This document shows, one piece after another, positions 25,128 to 34,326 of a stretch of 62,485 nt of DNA (position 1 is the first letter of the stretch; every line of letters starts with the position of its first letter). A program made the position numbers and the translations under genes. Location: NCBI GenBank assembly GCA_022793795.1, contig JAAWDM010000047.1:1-62485 (forward strand). Direction: 5' to 3'. The stretch comes from Bacillota bacterium. GTDB taxonomy: Bacteria > Bacillota > Clostridia > Peptostreptococcales > Anaerovoracaceae. The notes under the pieces were generated by a model. It did no database searches. It was not told where the DNA came from and saw only the letters and a program-made list of their open reading frames with translations.

Positions 25128-26333
25128 CTACACGAACATTCTTTGCAGGCAAGCCGCTTTTATGTTCTTCAATTTTTCTATTCGAATCCGATACAAGCCA
25201 ATAAGCTCGTCCAACGAATTCAGATAGCCAGCTATTTGCTTCTGCTCCTCATAACTGGTATACGGAATCAGAATAGTCTTCATTCCGTTAATATCTATAC
25301 TTCTGCCATCCCTGATTCCATATACATGGTGCCTTAAATCCACATCAATAAATTTCCTTGAACGGAAATATGCATAGTAAAAATCAGAGTCCACGTTTTC
25401 CCCATGAAGCGTGTGATATGCTGGACTTATTATTCCTGTTGTAGTAGCAATTTCAAGTCCTCCTTCAAAAGAGCGCAAATGAACGATAAAATCGCCTTTC
25501 CTTACTAATTTGTATCCTGACAAATTCGCTTTATTGTACATGAGCTTTCGGTCGCTTTCATTTCTAGGTATAGTACCTGCACCTTGTATAATCATCAATG
25601 GCGGAAGCTCTTCGTGTCCTTTTTCAGAGTATTCTTCAAAAAGCTCTCCAAGCGGCTTCTTTTCCCATTCATCTTTAAAACCCTCAAATCGAATCGCTGG
25701 CACTTTAGCATCACCTTGAGGGAAGAGCTTATCAAGCATGGACTTCTTGGTGGCAATCATCCTATCGAGATTACACTGATGTATGTCAATTAGTGCATTG
25801 ATATGATCAAAGAAAATGCAGATTTCAACCTGTTCACCATATGCAGGGAATACAACTGTGCCTTTCAGAGCGTTCTCCGCTGAAATCTTCATATCATTTT
25901 TTGCCCCTTTGCTTACGAGCGGGAGCACGTAATTGTTCATACGAGAAGATTCCTCAAAATACACTTGTATGAAATCAGGGAATACTCCTTCTTTAGGTCT
26001 ATAAACTGCATATAAGGTTGAAACTATTCCAGACTTTCCCTTGTTGGTTTTAATTATACCGTATGGATTAGCATTTAAAGGGGACTTTGTGTAAACAACA
26101 TCGCCGTTCTGAACGACTCCATAATTCAGCACGGAAGCACCTGCAAGGGATTTTCCATGAAATTCAATCTGGTTGATTATTCCATAGTCGCCTGAAACAG
26201 ATAGTACGTCTTTTTTTGAATAATTTCCCTCTGTATTCTTTTGCGTTGACACATCAAGATATTCGCTTAATCGTCCTTTTTTCCATTCATCTGAATACCC
26301 CTCAAATCGGATAGCTGGTTTTTTTTCCATCAA
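25128..26333 (-). CDS. hsdS: Type I restriction-modification specificity subunit S
   Basis: A 401-residue protein with two target-recognition halves. Each begins with the same phrase, 'IRFEGYSDEWKKGRLSEYLD' at about 8 and 'IRFEGFKDEWEKKPLGELFE' near 215, and each ends in a conserved helical spacer ('MIATKKSMLDKLFPQG' and 'LKNIKAACLQRMFV'). HsdS gives the complex a bipartite DNA target. The start overlaps the hsdM stop by four bases (ATGA). Both halves appear complete. Confidence 0.9.
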   Translation of the reverse strand: MMEKKPAIRFEGYSDEWKKGRLSEYLDVSTQKNTEGNYSKKDVLSVSGDYGIINQIEFHGKSLAGASVLNYGVVQNGDVVYTKSPLNANPYGIIKTNKGKSGIVSTLYAVYRPKEGVFPDFIQVYFEESSRMNNYVLPLVSKGAKNDMKISAENALKGTVVFPAYGEQVEICIFFDHINALIDIHQCNLDRMIATKKSMLDKLFPQGDAKVPAIRFEGFKDEWEKKPLGELFEEYSEKGHEELPPLMIIQGAGTIPRNESDRKLMYNKANLSGYKLVRKGDFIVHLRSFEGGLEIATTTGIISPAYHTLHGENVDSDFYYAYFRSRKFIDVDLRHHVYGIRDGRSIDINGMKTILIPYTSYEEQKQIAGYLNSLDELIGLYRIRIEKLKNIKAACLQRMFV

Positions 26334-29074
26334 GCGCCTCCTCCCAACAGCGTCTGTAGCTCTGCCAACCCGGCCATATCGTAATCATCGCCTCTGAGTT
26401 TGGAAACATAGTCGGAGACTTCCGACTCAGTTGATTCAATACGTTCTCCAACAGTGGCAAAGGTCACAGCGTATTTCTGTTGCAGGGTAACAAGCCTTGC
26501 TATAAAGTCGCTGATAAGATTCTCCGGCAGCGCCATGATGCCGCTCACAATAGGAGTAATCCATTTCTCTTCAAGCACGGCTTTGGCCCGTTCAAGTTCC
26601 ATACCCTCAATCAGCTGTTTTGTCTTCTCGTGCAGAGCAGCGCTTCTTGCCCTGATTTCACGCTTCATTGCATTTTCCTGTTCCATGACGGCTACAATAT
26701 TAAGGAGTTTCGCCTCGAAGGAATCCTCCGGGAACACCCAGCTTGCCCTAAGCGCCTTCACACGGGCAGTGATTACCGCCTTGGTGTAAATCCCGTTCTT
26801 ATTGGCTGCCATTGCAGACCAGTCCACAGCAGTGACGGCTTTTACGAATTCAGCCTTTTTCTTTTGCGGCAAAATCAGATATTCCAAAAGGGCATCTATC
26901 TCATCCGATTCGATGTCCTCTAATGCTTCCTCTGCCTTTGCCTTGACTTCCTTGCCGATAAATTCCGTGCCAGCGTCATTCAAAATTCCAGTCTCTTTTT
27001 CCTCATCCGTCAGGCCATCAATCATATCACTGTAAGAAGCTGTTAACGCTGCAAGTTCTCTTTGAAGCTCCTGCAACTGGTATAGTTCCTCTGTAAGATA
27101 CATTTCTTGCACAAGTTCAAATGGCAAAATATGACCCTCCCAGCCCTCCTGCACTTCCACTTCTTTGTCGTTCTTTTTCTTTGTCACCATATGAGGATCT
27201 ACCTGCATTATGGCAGTCTCGCCCTCTGTCTGGATTATTTCTATATCAGCAGATATCTGATTCCATACATTGTCCAGTACCTGAAATGCCTCGTATTTGT
27301 CTATTACGGCAATAGACTCCAACCTCTTGAAAATGTCCGCAGTGACTTTTTCCTCCTCCGCCTGTGCAGATATCGTGGAATATTGCTCTATCAAAATCGC
27401 CCGCAGTTTTTCCTGCAAATCTGCGAAAGCAGCGCCATAGCTATCCTTATAGCTGATAACAGACGCCTCATCCCTCACAGCCTGCCCGATATCAGAAAAA
27501 GCCATCTGCACATATCTCGCAGAAATCGGCTGGCAGAGATACGCTCTAAGTGTCGGGAATGCTTTCCAATAATCCCCCAGGGCATTCAGTTCTGTATTCG
27601 GAATGCCGCCAAACATGATGGAATGCAAATCCCAAGGCTCCGGCTTCTCATAAGAGTCAACATAACGAGGAATATTTAAATTGTAGTCGTTCTCCTTAAT
27701 TTTTTCCTTGCTCACTCGCTGGGAAAATCCAGGGATAATAGCACGGGTACGGATACAATCCACAATACGCTTGATATCCGAAGATCGCAGCCTGTTGCTC
27801 TTTCCGACCTTTTCATATCCTTTCGATGCATCGATGATAAGAACATCCGTCTCCGTCCTTTCACGCTTCAACACCATGATTAGCGTTTGGATAGATGTGC
27901 CGAAGAAGATATTACCAGGGAGTCCAATGATAGCATCAATGTTATTTTTCTCTATCAGGTTTCTTCGAATTGTATATTCCTCATTCCCACGGAAAAGGAC
28001 GCCATGAGGAAGAACTATCGTCATAATTCCGTCCTTCTCCAAGTGATACAGGTCGTGCAGCAAAAACGCATAATCTGCCTTACCCTTTGGCGCTACGCCA
28101 TAGTCAGAGAAACGAGCGTCATGCTTCTTATTTCTCGGGTCCCACTTCTGTGAATAGGGAGGATTGGACACCACGGCATCCGCACGGACAAGCTGATAAT
28201 GCTCAATGTCACCCTCCTCGAAGAACGGCCAATCATCCTCCAAAGTATCACCATTTCTTACATAAATATTAGTTGGGTCGATACCTCTCATCACGAGGTT
28301 CATTCTGGTGAGGTTATATGTGTTCTCTTTAAGCTCCTGTGCATAATAGCTAATTCGGTTTCCACCTTTGATATACTTGGATGCCGCAATCCCCATGTTT
28401 ATTAATAAAGACCCTGAACCTGATGTAGGATCATATATGCGAATTTCCTTCCTGTCCTTCAGGTGATTTGCCACAATCTCAGACATGAGCATGGACACTT
28501 CATGAGGCGTATAGAACTCGCCAGCCTTTTTGCCTGCATTGGCGGCAAACTGGCTAATGAGATACTCATAAATAAATCCGAGGACATCATAATCTTGATG
28601 CCCATCCATAGGAATACGTCTAATCAGCTTGATAAGCTCATTGATAGACTTTGTCTGCGTGGATGCAGTTTCTCCTAGCTTGGAAAGGCCGGTCTGGAGC
28701 GTATTGAAAATCTTTTCAAACACCTTTTTATGAGATGGACTGATAAGCCTGTCAAATGCAGTCAATGCCATCCTTACATCAGAGACATCAAAATTGCTCC
28801 CCTTCTCCAGCCATGTGGAGAACAGATTCTCGTAGGCAATAAAATAACCGATGGACTCCTTGGTGAAATCCACAAACTCCTTATCGGATTCATTCATCCC
28901 CTTTATGTCCTCTTCCGACATCCCCTGTTCCTTGAAGAAGCGCACCTCCTTCTCGGAAAGAAACCTGTAGAAAATAAAGCCCAAGATATAATCCTTGTAC
29001 TCGTTGGCTTCTATTTTTGAACGCATTTCATTGGCTGATCTCCATATCGTGGCAGCCAGTTGCCGCTTATTCAT
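26330..29074 (-). CDS. hsdM: Type I restriction-modification methyltransferase M subunit, long form
   Basis: A 914-residue HsdM. An N-terminal helical domain precedes the N6-adenine methyltransferase with 'IYDPTSGSGSLLINMG' (AdoMet loop, about 210) and 'VVSNPPYSQKW' (catalytic NPPY, about 300). Most HsdM proteins have 480-550 residues. This one has a further ~380 residues rich in Glu, Lys and Ala with coiled-coil character ('RELAALTASYSDMIDGL', 'ALHEKTKQLIEGMELERAKAVLEE'). It modifies the host's own sites and is required for cutting. GGAGG precedes the start. Confidence 0.9.
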   Translation of the reverse strand: MNKRQLAATIWRSANEMRSKIEANEYKDYILGFIFYRFLSEKEVRFFKEQGMSEEDIKGMNESDKEFVDFTKESIGYFIAYENLFSTWLEKGSNFDVSDVRMALTAFDRLISPSHKKVFEKIFNTLQTGLSKLGETASTQTKSINELIKLIRRIPMDGHQDYDVLGFIYEYLISQFAANAGKKAGEFYTPHEVSMLMSEIVANHLKDRKEIRIYDPTSGSGSLLINMGIAASKYIKGGNRISYYAQELKENTYNLTRMNLVMRGIDPTNIYVRNGDTLEDDWPFFEEGDIEHYQLVRADAVVSNPPYSQKWDPRNKKHDARFSDYGVAPKGKADYAFLLHDLYHLEKDGIMTIVLPHGVLFRGNEEYTIRRNLIEKNNIDAIIGLPGNIFFGTSIQTLIMVLKRERTETDVLIIDASKGYEKVGKSNRLRSSDIKRIVDCIRTRAIIPGFSQRVSKEKIKENDYNLNIPRYVDSYEKPEPWDLHSIMFGGIPNTELNALGDYWKAFPTLRAYLCQPISARYVQMAFSDIGQAVRDEASVISYKDSYGAAFADLQEKLRAILIEQYSTISAQAEEEKVTADIFKRLESIAVIDKYEAFQVLDNVWNQISADIEIIQTEGETAIMQVDPHMVTKKKNDKEVEVQEGWEGHILPFELVQEMYLTEELYQLQELQRELAALTASYSDMIDGLTDEEKETGILNDAGTEFIGKEVKAKAEEALEDIESDEIDALLEYLILPQKKKAEFVKAVTAVDWSAMAANKNGIYTKAVITARVKALRASWVFPEDSFEAKLLNIVAVMEQENAMKREIRARSAALHEKTKQLIEGMELERAKAVLEEKWITPIVSGIMALPENLISDFIARLVTLQQKYAVTFATVGERIESTESEVSDYVSKLRGDDYDMAGLAELQTLLGGGA

Positions 29075-29113
29075 ATCACAAATTCCTCCATTTTATGATT
29101 TAGTTTGTGTGGC

Positions 29114-29239
29114 TCAATAATCCCTTATATCAATGCCTGCTTCCAGCAGTCGCTCATATCGCTTTGATACAACGACTATCGGTTTTCCGTTTTTCAGTAT
29201 GTAGGCTGTTTTGTCGTTATCTGCCAGCTTTTGTATCAA
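29114..29239 (-). CDS. Small Phd-like protein (41 aa), TTG start
   Basis: A 41-codon frame that starts at TTG 29239 inside the stop of the XRE gene (TTGA overlap) and ends at 29114, 39 bases before hsdM. The sequence 'AYILKNGKPIVVVSKRYERLLEAG' resembles the C-terminal half of Phd/YefM-like antitoxins. The start relies on AAGGAAAAGAG upstream and on the overlap. It may be a real short protein or the remnant of a longer one. Confidence 0.45.
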   Translation of the reverse strand: MIQKLADNDKTAYILKNGKPIVVVSKRYERLLEAGIDIRDY

Positions 29240-29463
29240 CCATTCTCTTTTCCTTCGTTATCCCCTGAGATAAATTCCAAAATATCGTCCACGTCACAGT
29301 TCAAAACACGACAGATCCTTTCCACACTTTCAAGAGAAATATACCCACCCCGTTTCAACCGTGTAATGATATTTGCAGAGAATCCAGCCTCCTGCTGCAA
29401 CTGTGCATTCGTCATATCTTTCTCTATTAATAAATGGAATAATTTCTTATAGCTGACTGCCAT
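29236..29463 (-). CDS. XRE-family regulator, first gene of the hsd operon
   Basis: A 75-residue single-domain Cro/C1-type protein: 'TNAQLQQEAGFSANIITRLKRGGYISLESVERICRVLNCDVDDILEF'. GGAGGT lies five bases before the ATG. It shares its end with a small TTG-started ORF and precedes hsdM. Its likely role is controlling expression of the restriction operon so that methylation comes before cleavage, like the C proteins of other systems. Confidence 0.85.
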   Translation of the reverse strand: MAVSYKKLFHLLIEKDMTNAQLQQEAGFSANIITRLKRGGYISLESVERICRVLNCDVDDILEFISGDNEGKENG

Positions 29464-29499
29464 GCCATACCTCCATTTTCTATCAGTAATTATAAAAGA

Positions 29500-29528
29500 A
29501 TTATATCACGCAAAAGTGAATTTTTCAA
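29500..29528 (-). promoter_or_regulatory. Sigma-A promoter of the XRE-hsdM-hsdS-hsdR operon
   Basis: TTGAAA (29523-29528), 17 bases, TATAAT (29500-29505) on the minus strand. The XRE start is 36 bases downstream of the -10. The dyad CACTTTTGCGTG in the spacer is a possible operator. Confidence 0.7.
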
Positions 29529-29840
29529 CTCAAAAGCACAATTTAAAATACAGATTCTTCCCTTTCAAACATAGACTCGCCCCCAAAAATCGGCATTACA
29601 TTTCATCAAAGAAAAATTTAATGCCAGACTTTTCCTCAAAAACTTATTTTATGTTTTTAAAAGTTCAAATGCGTATACTCTCTCGTCTTACCTGCTTTGC
29701 CAAATAATAGACTTTCGCCAAAAGATCACTCTCACTCTACCCAAAGCCTGTCCCCCTGGATAAATCACTTCCCTCAGAACCGCCCTGCGGAAACTTAAAG
29801 CACGCATTCATTTCCATCCCAAATCCACAGAATCTATTGA
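29529..29840. other. Intergenic stretch without a recognisable gene
   Basis: About 310 bases between the hsd promoter and the rlmD stop. Composition is AT-rich up to 29700 and then more balanced. I see no ORF with a ribosome site, no strong hairpin with a T-run and no repeat shared with other parts of the window. Confidence 0.5.
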
Positions 29841-31445
29841 TTACTGGGCTTTCCTGGTCAGCAGAACCACCGTCTCCACATGCCCTGTCCATGGGAACAT
29901 GTCCACCGGTGTGGCCTCTTCAAACCGATAACCTGCCTGGGTCAGGTACTTCACATCCCTGGCCAGGGTCGCCGGATCGCAAGACACATAAACAATCTTG
30001 GCCGGTTCCGTTTTCACCACGGCCTCCAGCAATCCAGCATCGCACCCGGCCCGCGGCGGATCCAAAATCACCACATCAGCCCTGTCAATAATCAGAGTCT
30101 CATCGTATGCAGCCCGCTTTTCGCCTACCTCTTGCGCCTGATTCCCATCCGCCATTGAGCCTGGCGATTTTATCAGTTGCGGCAAAACCTCCTCCGCCTT
30201 TCCACAGACATATCGTGCATTTACGATGCCATTGATTACCGCATTTCGATTGGCGTCCACCACAGCGCTTTTCACCGACTCGATGCCAATGACCCGTCCC
30301 TGACCCTGACATTCTTGGCCTTGGCATCCCTGACCTTGGCGTCCCTGGCCTTGGTGGCCCTGACAACCAGCTTCCGCAGCTTTCCGATTCATTTCCGCCG
30401 CGCAAAACAGACCAATACTGCCCACGCCGCAATAGAGGTCCAGCACCGTCTCGCCGCCTTCCAATGCAGCGTACTCCAACACTTTCCCATAAAGCCGCTC
30501 CATCTGCTGACGGTTCACCTGATAAAAAGACAACGGAGAAATCTCAAACTTTAGACCGCCGATCTCCTCCATAATAGTAGGCTTTCCTGCGATGGTGATA
30601 CACTCCTCCCCCAAAATTTCAGAAGACTTCTTCTTATTGACATTGACCACCACGCTTTCCAGACTGAACTCCACGCCAGCCAGCGGCCCCTCCTCGTAAA
30701 CTGGCACCTTAAAAATCGCCTCGTCCAGCATGTCCACCAGCTTTTCACCATTGGGAATCCCCTTCCCATTGATGACCAATACCACCATCACCTCACCGGT
30801 TCCCGCAGCCGTCCGCACAATCATATGGCGCATGAGACCCTTTTCCCATCGCGGGTCATAAGACGTAATGTGGTCCTCCTCCATGAACTGGCGCAAAGCC
30901 CGCGCCGCGGCCATAGCAGGTTCCGACTGCAAATAACAGCCCTCGCAATCTATCACATCGTGGCTCTTTGCTGGCAAAAAACCTACCCGCGGCTCATGAA
31001 CCGGCGTCACGATACCGCCTTTTTTGGTCATGAGGCCTCCCGTACTCACCGCCATGCTTGCCTTGTTCCGATAGCGAAAAGGCTCCTCCATGGCAATAAT
31101 AGGACGCACCAGTGGCGCCTCAATACCGCCCAGCCGCTCTAGCTTATCTCTCACCTGCTTTTCCTTGACTCGAAGCTGACCCTCATAGGACAACCGCCCA
31201 TAAGCACAACCACCGCAGACATGGCTGTACTGACAGAGGGGTTCTATTCGCTCCTGAGACGGCGTTATCAGTTCTGTCATCCGCGCCAAGCCATAATTCT
31301 TTTTCACCTTAGTCAGTTCCGCACAAACCACATCGCCGACCACTGCATCCTTAACAAACACTGCAAAACCATCATACTTTCCAATGCCCTGTCCCTCTGC
31401 GGACATGTCCTCAATCTTTACTTCAATCTTCTGTCCCTTTTCCAT
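29841..31445 (-). CDS. rlmD: 23S rRNA (uracil-5-)-methyltransferase RlmD/RumA family
   Basis: A 534-residue enzyme. An N-terminal TRAM domain ('IEVKIEDMSAEGQGIGKYDG') is followed by the Fe-S cysteines in 'CQYSHVCGGCAYG'. The AdoMet fold has 'TVLDLYCGVGSIGLF', and the catalytic Cys is in 'IVYVSCDPATLARDVKYL'. It transfers a methyl group to C5 of a uridine in 23S rRNA. A Gly/Gln/Cys-rich tandem insertion of about 28 residues lies between motifs I and II. It is encoded by a degenerate 12-15 base repeat at 30295-30365 and looks like a late expansion. A second variable loop with 'SPGSMADGNQAQEVGEKR' follows. Confidence 0.87.
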   Translation of the reverse strand: MEKGQKIEVKIEDMSAEGQGIGKYDGFAVFVKDAVVGDVVCAELTKVKKNYGLARMTELITPSQERIEPLCQYSHVCGGCAYGRLSYEGQLRVKEKQVRDKLERLGGIEAPLVRPIIAMEEPFRYRNKASMAVSTGGLMTKKGGIVTPVHEPRVGFLPAKSHDVIDCEGCYLQSEPAMAAARALRQFMEEDHITSYDPRWEKGLMRHMIVRTAAGTGEVMVVLVINGKGIPNGEKLVDMLDEAIFKVPVYEEGPLAGVEFSLESVVVNVNKKKSSEILGEECITIAGKPTIMEEIGGLKFEISPLSFYQVNRQQMERLYGKVLEYAALEGGETVLDLYCGVGSIGLFCAAEMNRKAAEAGCQGHQGQGRQGQGCQGQECQGQGRVIGIESVKSAVVDANRNAVINGIVNARYVCGKAEEVLPQLIKSPGSMADGNQAQEVGEKRAAYDETLIIDRADVVILDPPRAGCDAGLLEAVVKTEPAKIVYVSCDPATLARDVKYLTQAGYRFEEATPVDMFPWTGHVETVVLLTRKAQ

Positions 31446-31485
31446 CCTATTTCTCCGTGCTTCTTCACTTTATTCTTCACTGGTT

Positions 31486-31602
31486 TTACCGAGCTACTTC
31501 AATGGGCTCCATGGCCTTGATTCGCTCATTGACCCCAGCCGCAAATGCCGTTTTGACCTGCCCCGACTGTTTATCCAGAAACTTCATAACCCCGTCCTTC
31601 AT
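31486..31602 (-). CDS. Possible 38-residue small ORF upstream of rlmD
   Basis: ATG at 31602, stop TAA at 31486, 40 bases before rlmD. The peptide begins MKDGVMKFLDKQSGQVKTAF and ends EPIEVAR; it is amphipathic and basic. AAAGCAGG immediately precedes the first ATG and GGGG precedes the second (codon 6). It could be a small protein or a leader. I recognise no family. Confidence 0.35.
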   Translation of the reverse strand: MKDGVMKFLDKQSGQVKTAFAAGVNERIKAMEPIEVAR

Positions 31603-31614
31603 CCTGCTTTCTTT

Positions 31615-31732
31615 TATTATACCATGACGCGCTAAGCCTTCCAAGGTCATGATTCAATGAACGCTTCCTTACGGCAACGCCGGCGCGCACATCGAAATAT
31701 CAAAGGCGCGCATCACCATGCGTTCATTATAC
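31615..31732. repeat. Third copy of the dispersed palindromic repeat
   Basis: Shares with the unit at 6391-6510 the blocks TTATACCATGAC, CCAAGGTCATGATTC, ATGAACGCTTCCTT, CGGCAACGCCGGCGC, GCGCATCACC and TGCGTTCATTATA in the same order and orientation. The central loop differs. Confidence 0.72.
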
Positions 31733-31796
31733 TGTAAAATCTTTTTGTTGTATACCTTTTAGCCAAACCTGTTAGCGCTCAGTTCCTAGGCATTAT

Positions 31797-32100
31797 GATA
31801 AAAGTCATCTGAAAATGACTTTTTCTGAAAAAAGTGTATACCTTTTTAGGGGTTGCTGGTCAGAGACAGGCCTGTCCATCTAAAAAATCTCGTTGAGAGA
31901 CCAGGTTTTCAAAGAATTTCGACAGGGTCCGACACCTTTCGACCTGATTCACCATAACTTTCTTCCGCTGTAAATCACAATCATGAGGCGAGCTGCAACA
32001 GAGTTCTACATATTTTGCCCGAAATGCTATTTTCGGATGACTTTTGGCCCTCCTGTTATACATAAAATCCAACTTTTTACTTTTTCGGATGACTTTTATC
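31797..32100. mobile_element. 304-bp MITE-like element with 19-bp terminal inverted repeats
   Basis: The ends GATAAAAGTCATCTGAAAA (31797-31815) and TTTTCGGATGACTTTTATC (32082-32100) match as inverted repeats in 18 of 19 positions. A further copy of the right-end motif (TTTTCGGATGACTTTT) lies inside at 32032-32047. No transposase is encoded. A 96-codon minus-strand frame crosses most of it (31860-32150), but it includes both right-end repeats as codons and is not a convincing gene. No clear target duplication is visible. Confidence 0.5.
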
Positions 32101-32138
32101 AAAATAAAACTTCCCCAACCCACACTATCGCCACACAC

Positions 32139-32189
32139 AAAAATCCCCACCGCCCGCCAAAGGCCGCGGCCCTTGGCGAACGCCGGGGG
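32139..32189 (-). terminator. Rho-independent terminator of the V-ATPase operon
   Basis: A long GC-rich imperfect hairpin (CCCC...GGGG with an inner CGCCAAGG/CCTTTGGCG stem) is followed by five T on the minus strand, 35 bases past the ntpD stop. Confidence 0.7.
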
Positions 32190-32223
32190 TTTTCAATCAT
32201 ATATGCTTACAACAGCGCTAGTT

Positions 32224-32904
32224 CTACGCCCCGAAGGCTTCCCGCTGCTTCTCCCGTTTTTCCTCGATAGCCTCTGCCAGCATCATATCCTTTACCTTCA
32301 TCAAACGAGTCTGATTTCCGCGCTCGTTTTCATCCAGCTTCATGACGATATAACGAATGGTCATCTGCAACTGAGGAATCTTGACATACTCCAGCGCATT
32401 AACCCGACGGCGGGTCTTTTCCAATTCAGCGGCCAACATAGCCGCCTCCTTCTCTTTGGCCGCCAGAGCAAGCATGGCCGGAAATACCTCGGCCAATTCG
32501 CCGATGGCTCCATCCAGCTCGCCGGAAGTAGTAGCAAAACCATAAGGATAAATATCCGCCGCGTCAGAGGCAGTAGTCCTAAAATCGAACACCGGCACAT
32601 CCACGCTCATCACGTTTTTATTTCCAACGCCCAGTTCCACCCCCTGCTTTGGAAACATGAGGGCCTCCTCCATCATCTCGGAAGACATGGCTGCGCTGGC
32701 AATGCTGAAACTGTCATAAACATGTGCCAACTTCGCCTCCACCTCTGCGCGAAGTTCCTTGTTTTCCCGCGCCAGTTCCAGGAATCCCTTCATCAACTCA
32801 TCCCGCTTATCCTTCATCAGCTTATGCCCGCGAGTCGCCGTAGCCAGACGCTTTTTCAGAGTGGTAAGCATCATTCTGGTTGGATTTACATTTAATCGTT
32901 CCAT
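32224..32904 (-). CDS. ntpD: V-type ATP synthase/ATPase subunit D
   Basis: A 226-residue central-stalk subunit. It starts 'MERLNVNPTRMMLTTLKKRLATATRGHKLMKDKRDELM', the family signature, and is a long antiparallel coiled coil ending near 'QTRLMKVKDMMLAEAIEEKREKQREAFGA'. It turns inside the A3B3 head and couples it to the membrane rotor. It is the last gene of the operon. Confidence 0.93.
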   Translation of the reverse strand: MERLNVNPTRMMLTTLKKRLATATRGHKLMKDKRDELMKGFLELARENKELRAEVEAKLAHVYDSFSIASAAMSSEMMEEALMFPKQGVELGVGNKNVMSVDVPVFDFRTTASDAADIYPYGFATTSGELDGAIGELAEVFPAMLALAAKEKEAAMLAAELEKTRRRVNALEYVKIPQLQMTIRYIVMKLDENERGNQTRLMKVKDMMLAEAIEEKREKQREAFGA

Positions 32905-32931
32905 AGACTTTTCTCCTTACCCCAGGCCATC

Positions 32932-34326
32932 CTATACCTCTTCGTTTGGCTCATTGGCAGCGCCCAGATATTTCTCGATATATTCGTCCTTAATACGTTT
33001 CAGTTCGCTCTTTGGCAGCATAGACAGCAGTCTCCATCCTGTATTTAAGGTCTCCTCGATGCTTCTGTCAGTCTCATAGCCCTGGGAAACGTACTCTTTC
33101 TCAAAGGCCTGGGAGAACTTGGCGTACATCAGGTCGATGTCGGTCAAAGCCGCTTCACCTAAAATCGTAACCAGTTCCAAAGCCTCTTTACCACGGGCAT
33201 AAGCGGCAAACAGCTGGTTCATGGTATCCGCATGATCCTCTCTGGTCTTACCCTTGCCAATACCCTTATCCTTCAAACGGGACAGGGACGGCAGCACGTC
33301 GATTGGAGGTTTTAAACCCTTTCTGTACAGGTCACGGGACAGGATAATCTGTCCTTCGGTAATATATCCGGTCAAGTCAGGAATCGGATGGGTCTTATCC
33401 TCTTCCGGCATGGTCAGAATCGGAATCATGGTGATGGAGCCATCCACACCCTTCTTCCTACCGGCTCTTTCATACATGGTAGCCAGGTCAGTATACAGGT
33501 AGCCTGGATAACCACGGCGGCCCGGAACCTCTTTTCTGGCCGCCGACACCTCACGGAGAGCCTCCGCATAGTTGGTAATATCGGTTAAAATAACCAGAAC
33601 ATGCATCCCTAAATCAAAGGCCAGATATTCGGCAGCGGTGAGAGCCATACGCGGCGTAGCGATACGCTCTACAGCCGGGTCGTTGGCCAGATTCATAAAC
33701 AGCACCGTTCTATCGATAGCGCCGGTTCTTCTAAAGTCGGAAGCAAAGAACTCTGCTTCCTCATGGGTAATACCGATGGCAGCAAATACTACTGCGAAAT
33801 TACCTTCATCGCCACGCACCTTAGCTTGACGGGCAATCTGAGCCGCCAGTTCTGCATGAGGCAGTCCCGATGCCGAGAAAATCGGCAGCTTCTGACCTCT
33901 AACCAGGGTGTTCAGTCCATCGATGGCAGAAACGCCGGTCTGAATAAACTCAGATGGATAGTCACGGGCCGCCGGATTCATCGGCAGACCATTGATGTCC
34001 ATTCTCTTTTCTGGAATAATAGCCGGACCGCCATCCTTAGGACGTCCCATACCGTCAAACACGCGGCCAAGCATTTCCGGCGACACAGCCAGTTCATTGC
34101 CGTGACCCAGGAATTTTACCGAGCTTTCCTTCAGGTTGATGCCCGCCGAGCTTTCAAAGAGCTGCACCAGCGCATCAGAACCGTTTAATTCCAATACTTT
34201 GCAGAGTCGTTTTTCACCTGACGGCAGCAGGATTTCTCCCAACTCGTCATAGGTGACGTTTTCCACGCTTTTTACCAGCATCAAAGGCCCGACAACTTCC
34301 TGTATGGTCTTGTATTCTTTAATCAT
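32932..34326 (-). CDS. ntpB: V-type ATPase subunit B
   Basis: A 464-residue non-catalytic head subunit. Typical blocks are '[15 protein letters not shown]', '[40 protein letters not shown]' and '[22 protein letters not shown]'. It lacks a Walker A loop, as expected for B. The start overlaps the ntpA stop by eight bases. Confidence 0.95.
   Translation of the reverse strand: MIKEYKTIQEVVGPLMLVKSVENVTYDELGEILLPSGEKRLCKVLELNGSDALVQLFESSAGINLKESSVKFLGHGNELAVSPEMLGRVFDGMGRPKDGGPAIIPEKRMDINGLPMNPAARDYPSEFIQTGVSAIDGLNTLVRGQKLPIFSASGLPHAELAAQIARQAKVRGDEGNFAVVFAAIGITHEEAEFFASDFRRTGAIDRTVLFMNLANDPAVERIATPRMALTAAEYLAFDLGMHVLVILTDITNYAEALREVSAARKEVPGRRGYPGYLYTDLATMYERAGRKKGVDGSITMIPILTMPEEDKTHPIPDLTGYITEGQIILSRDLYRKGLKPPIDVLPSLSRLKDKGIGKGKTREDHADTMNQLFAAYARGKEALELVTILGEAALTDIDLMYAKFSQAFEKEYVSQGYETDRSIEETLNTGWRLLSMLPKSELKRIKDEYIEKYLGAANEPNEEV

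Noticed and set aside
30177..30554. Long plus-strand frame opposite rlmD
   Set aside because: It is a shadow of the rlmD repeat region; codon pattern and ribosome site are lacking.
31860..32150. 96-codon minus-strand frame in the MITE-like segment
   Set aside because: It reads through the right terminal repeat and its internal copy, has no good ribosome site at its start and no recognised family, so it is more likely incidental to the element.
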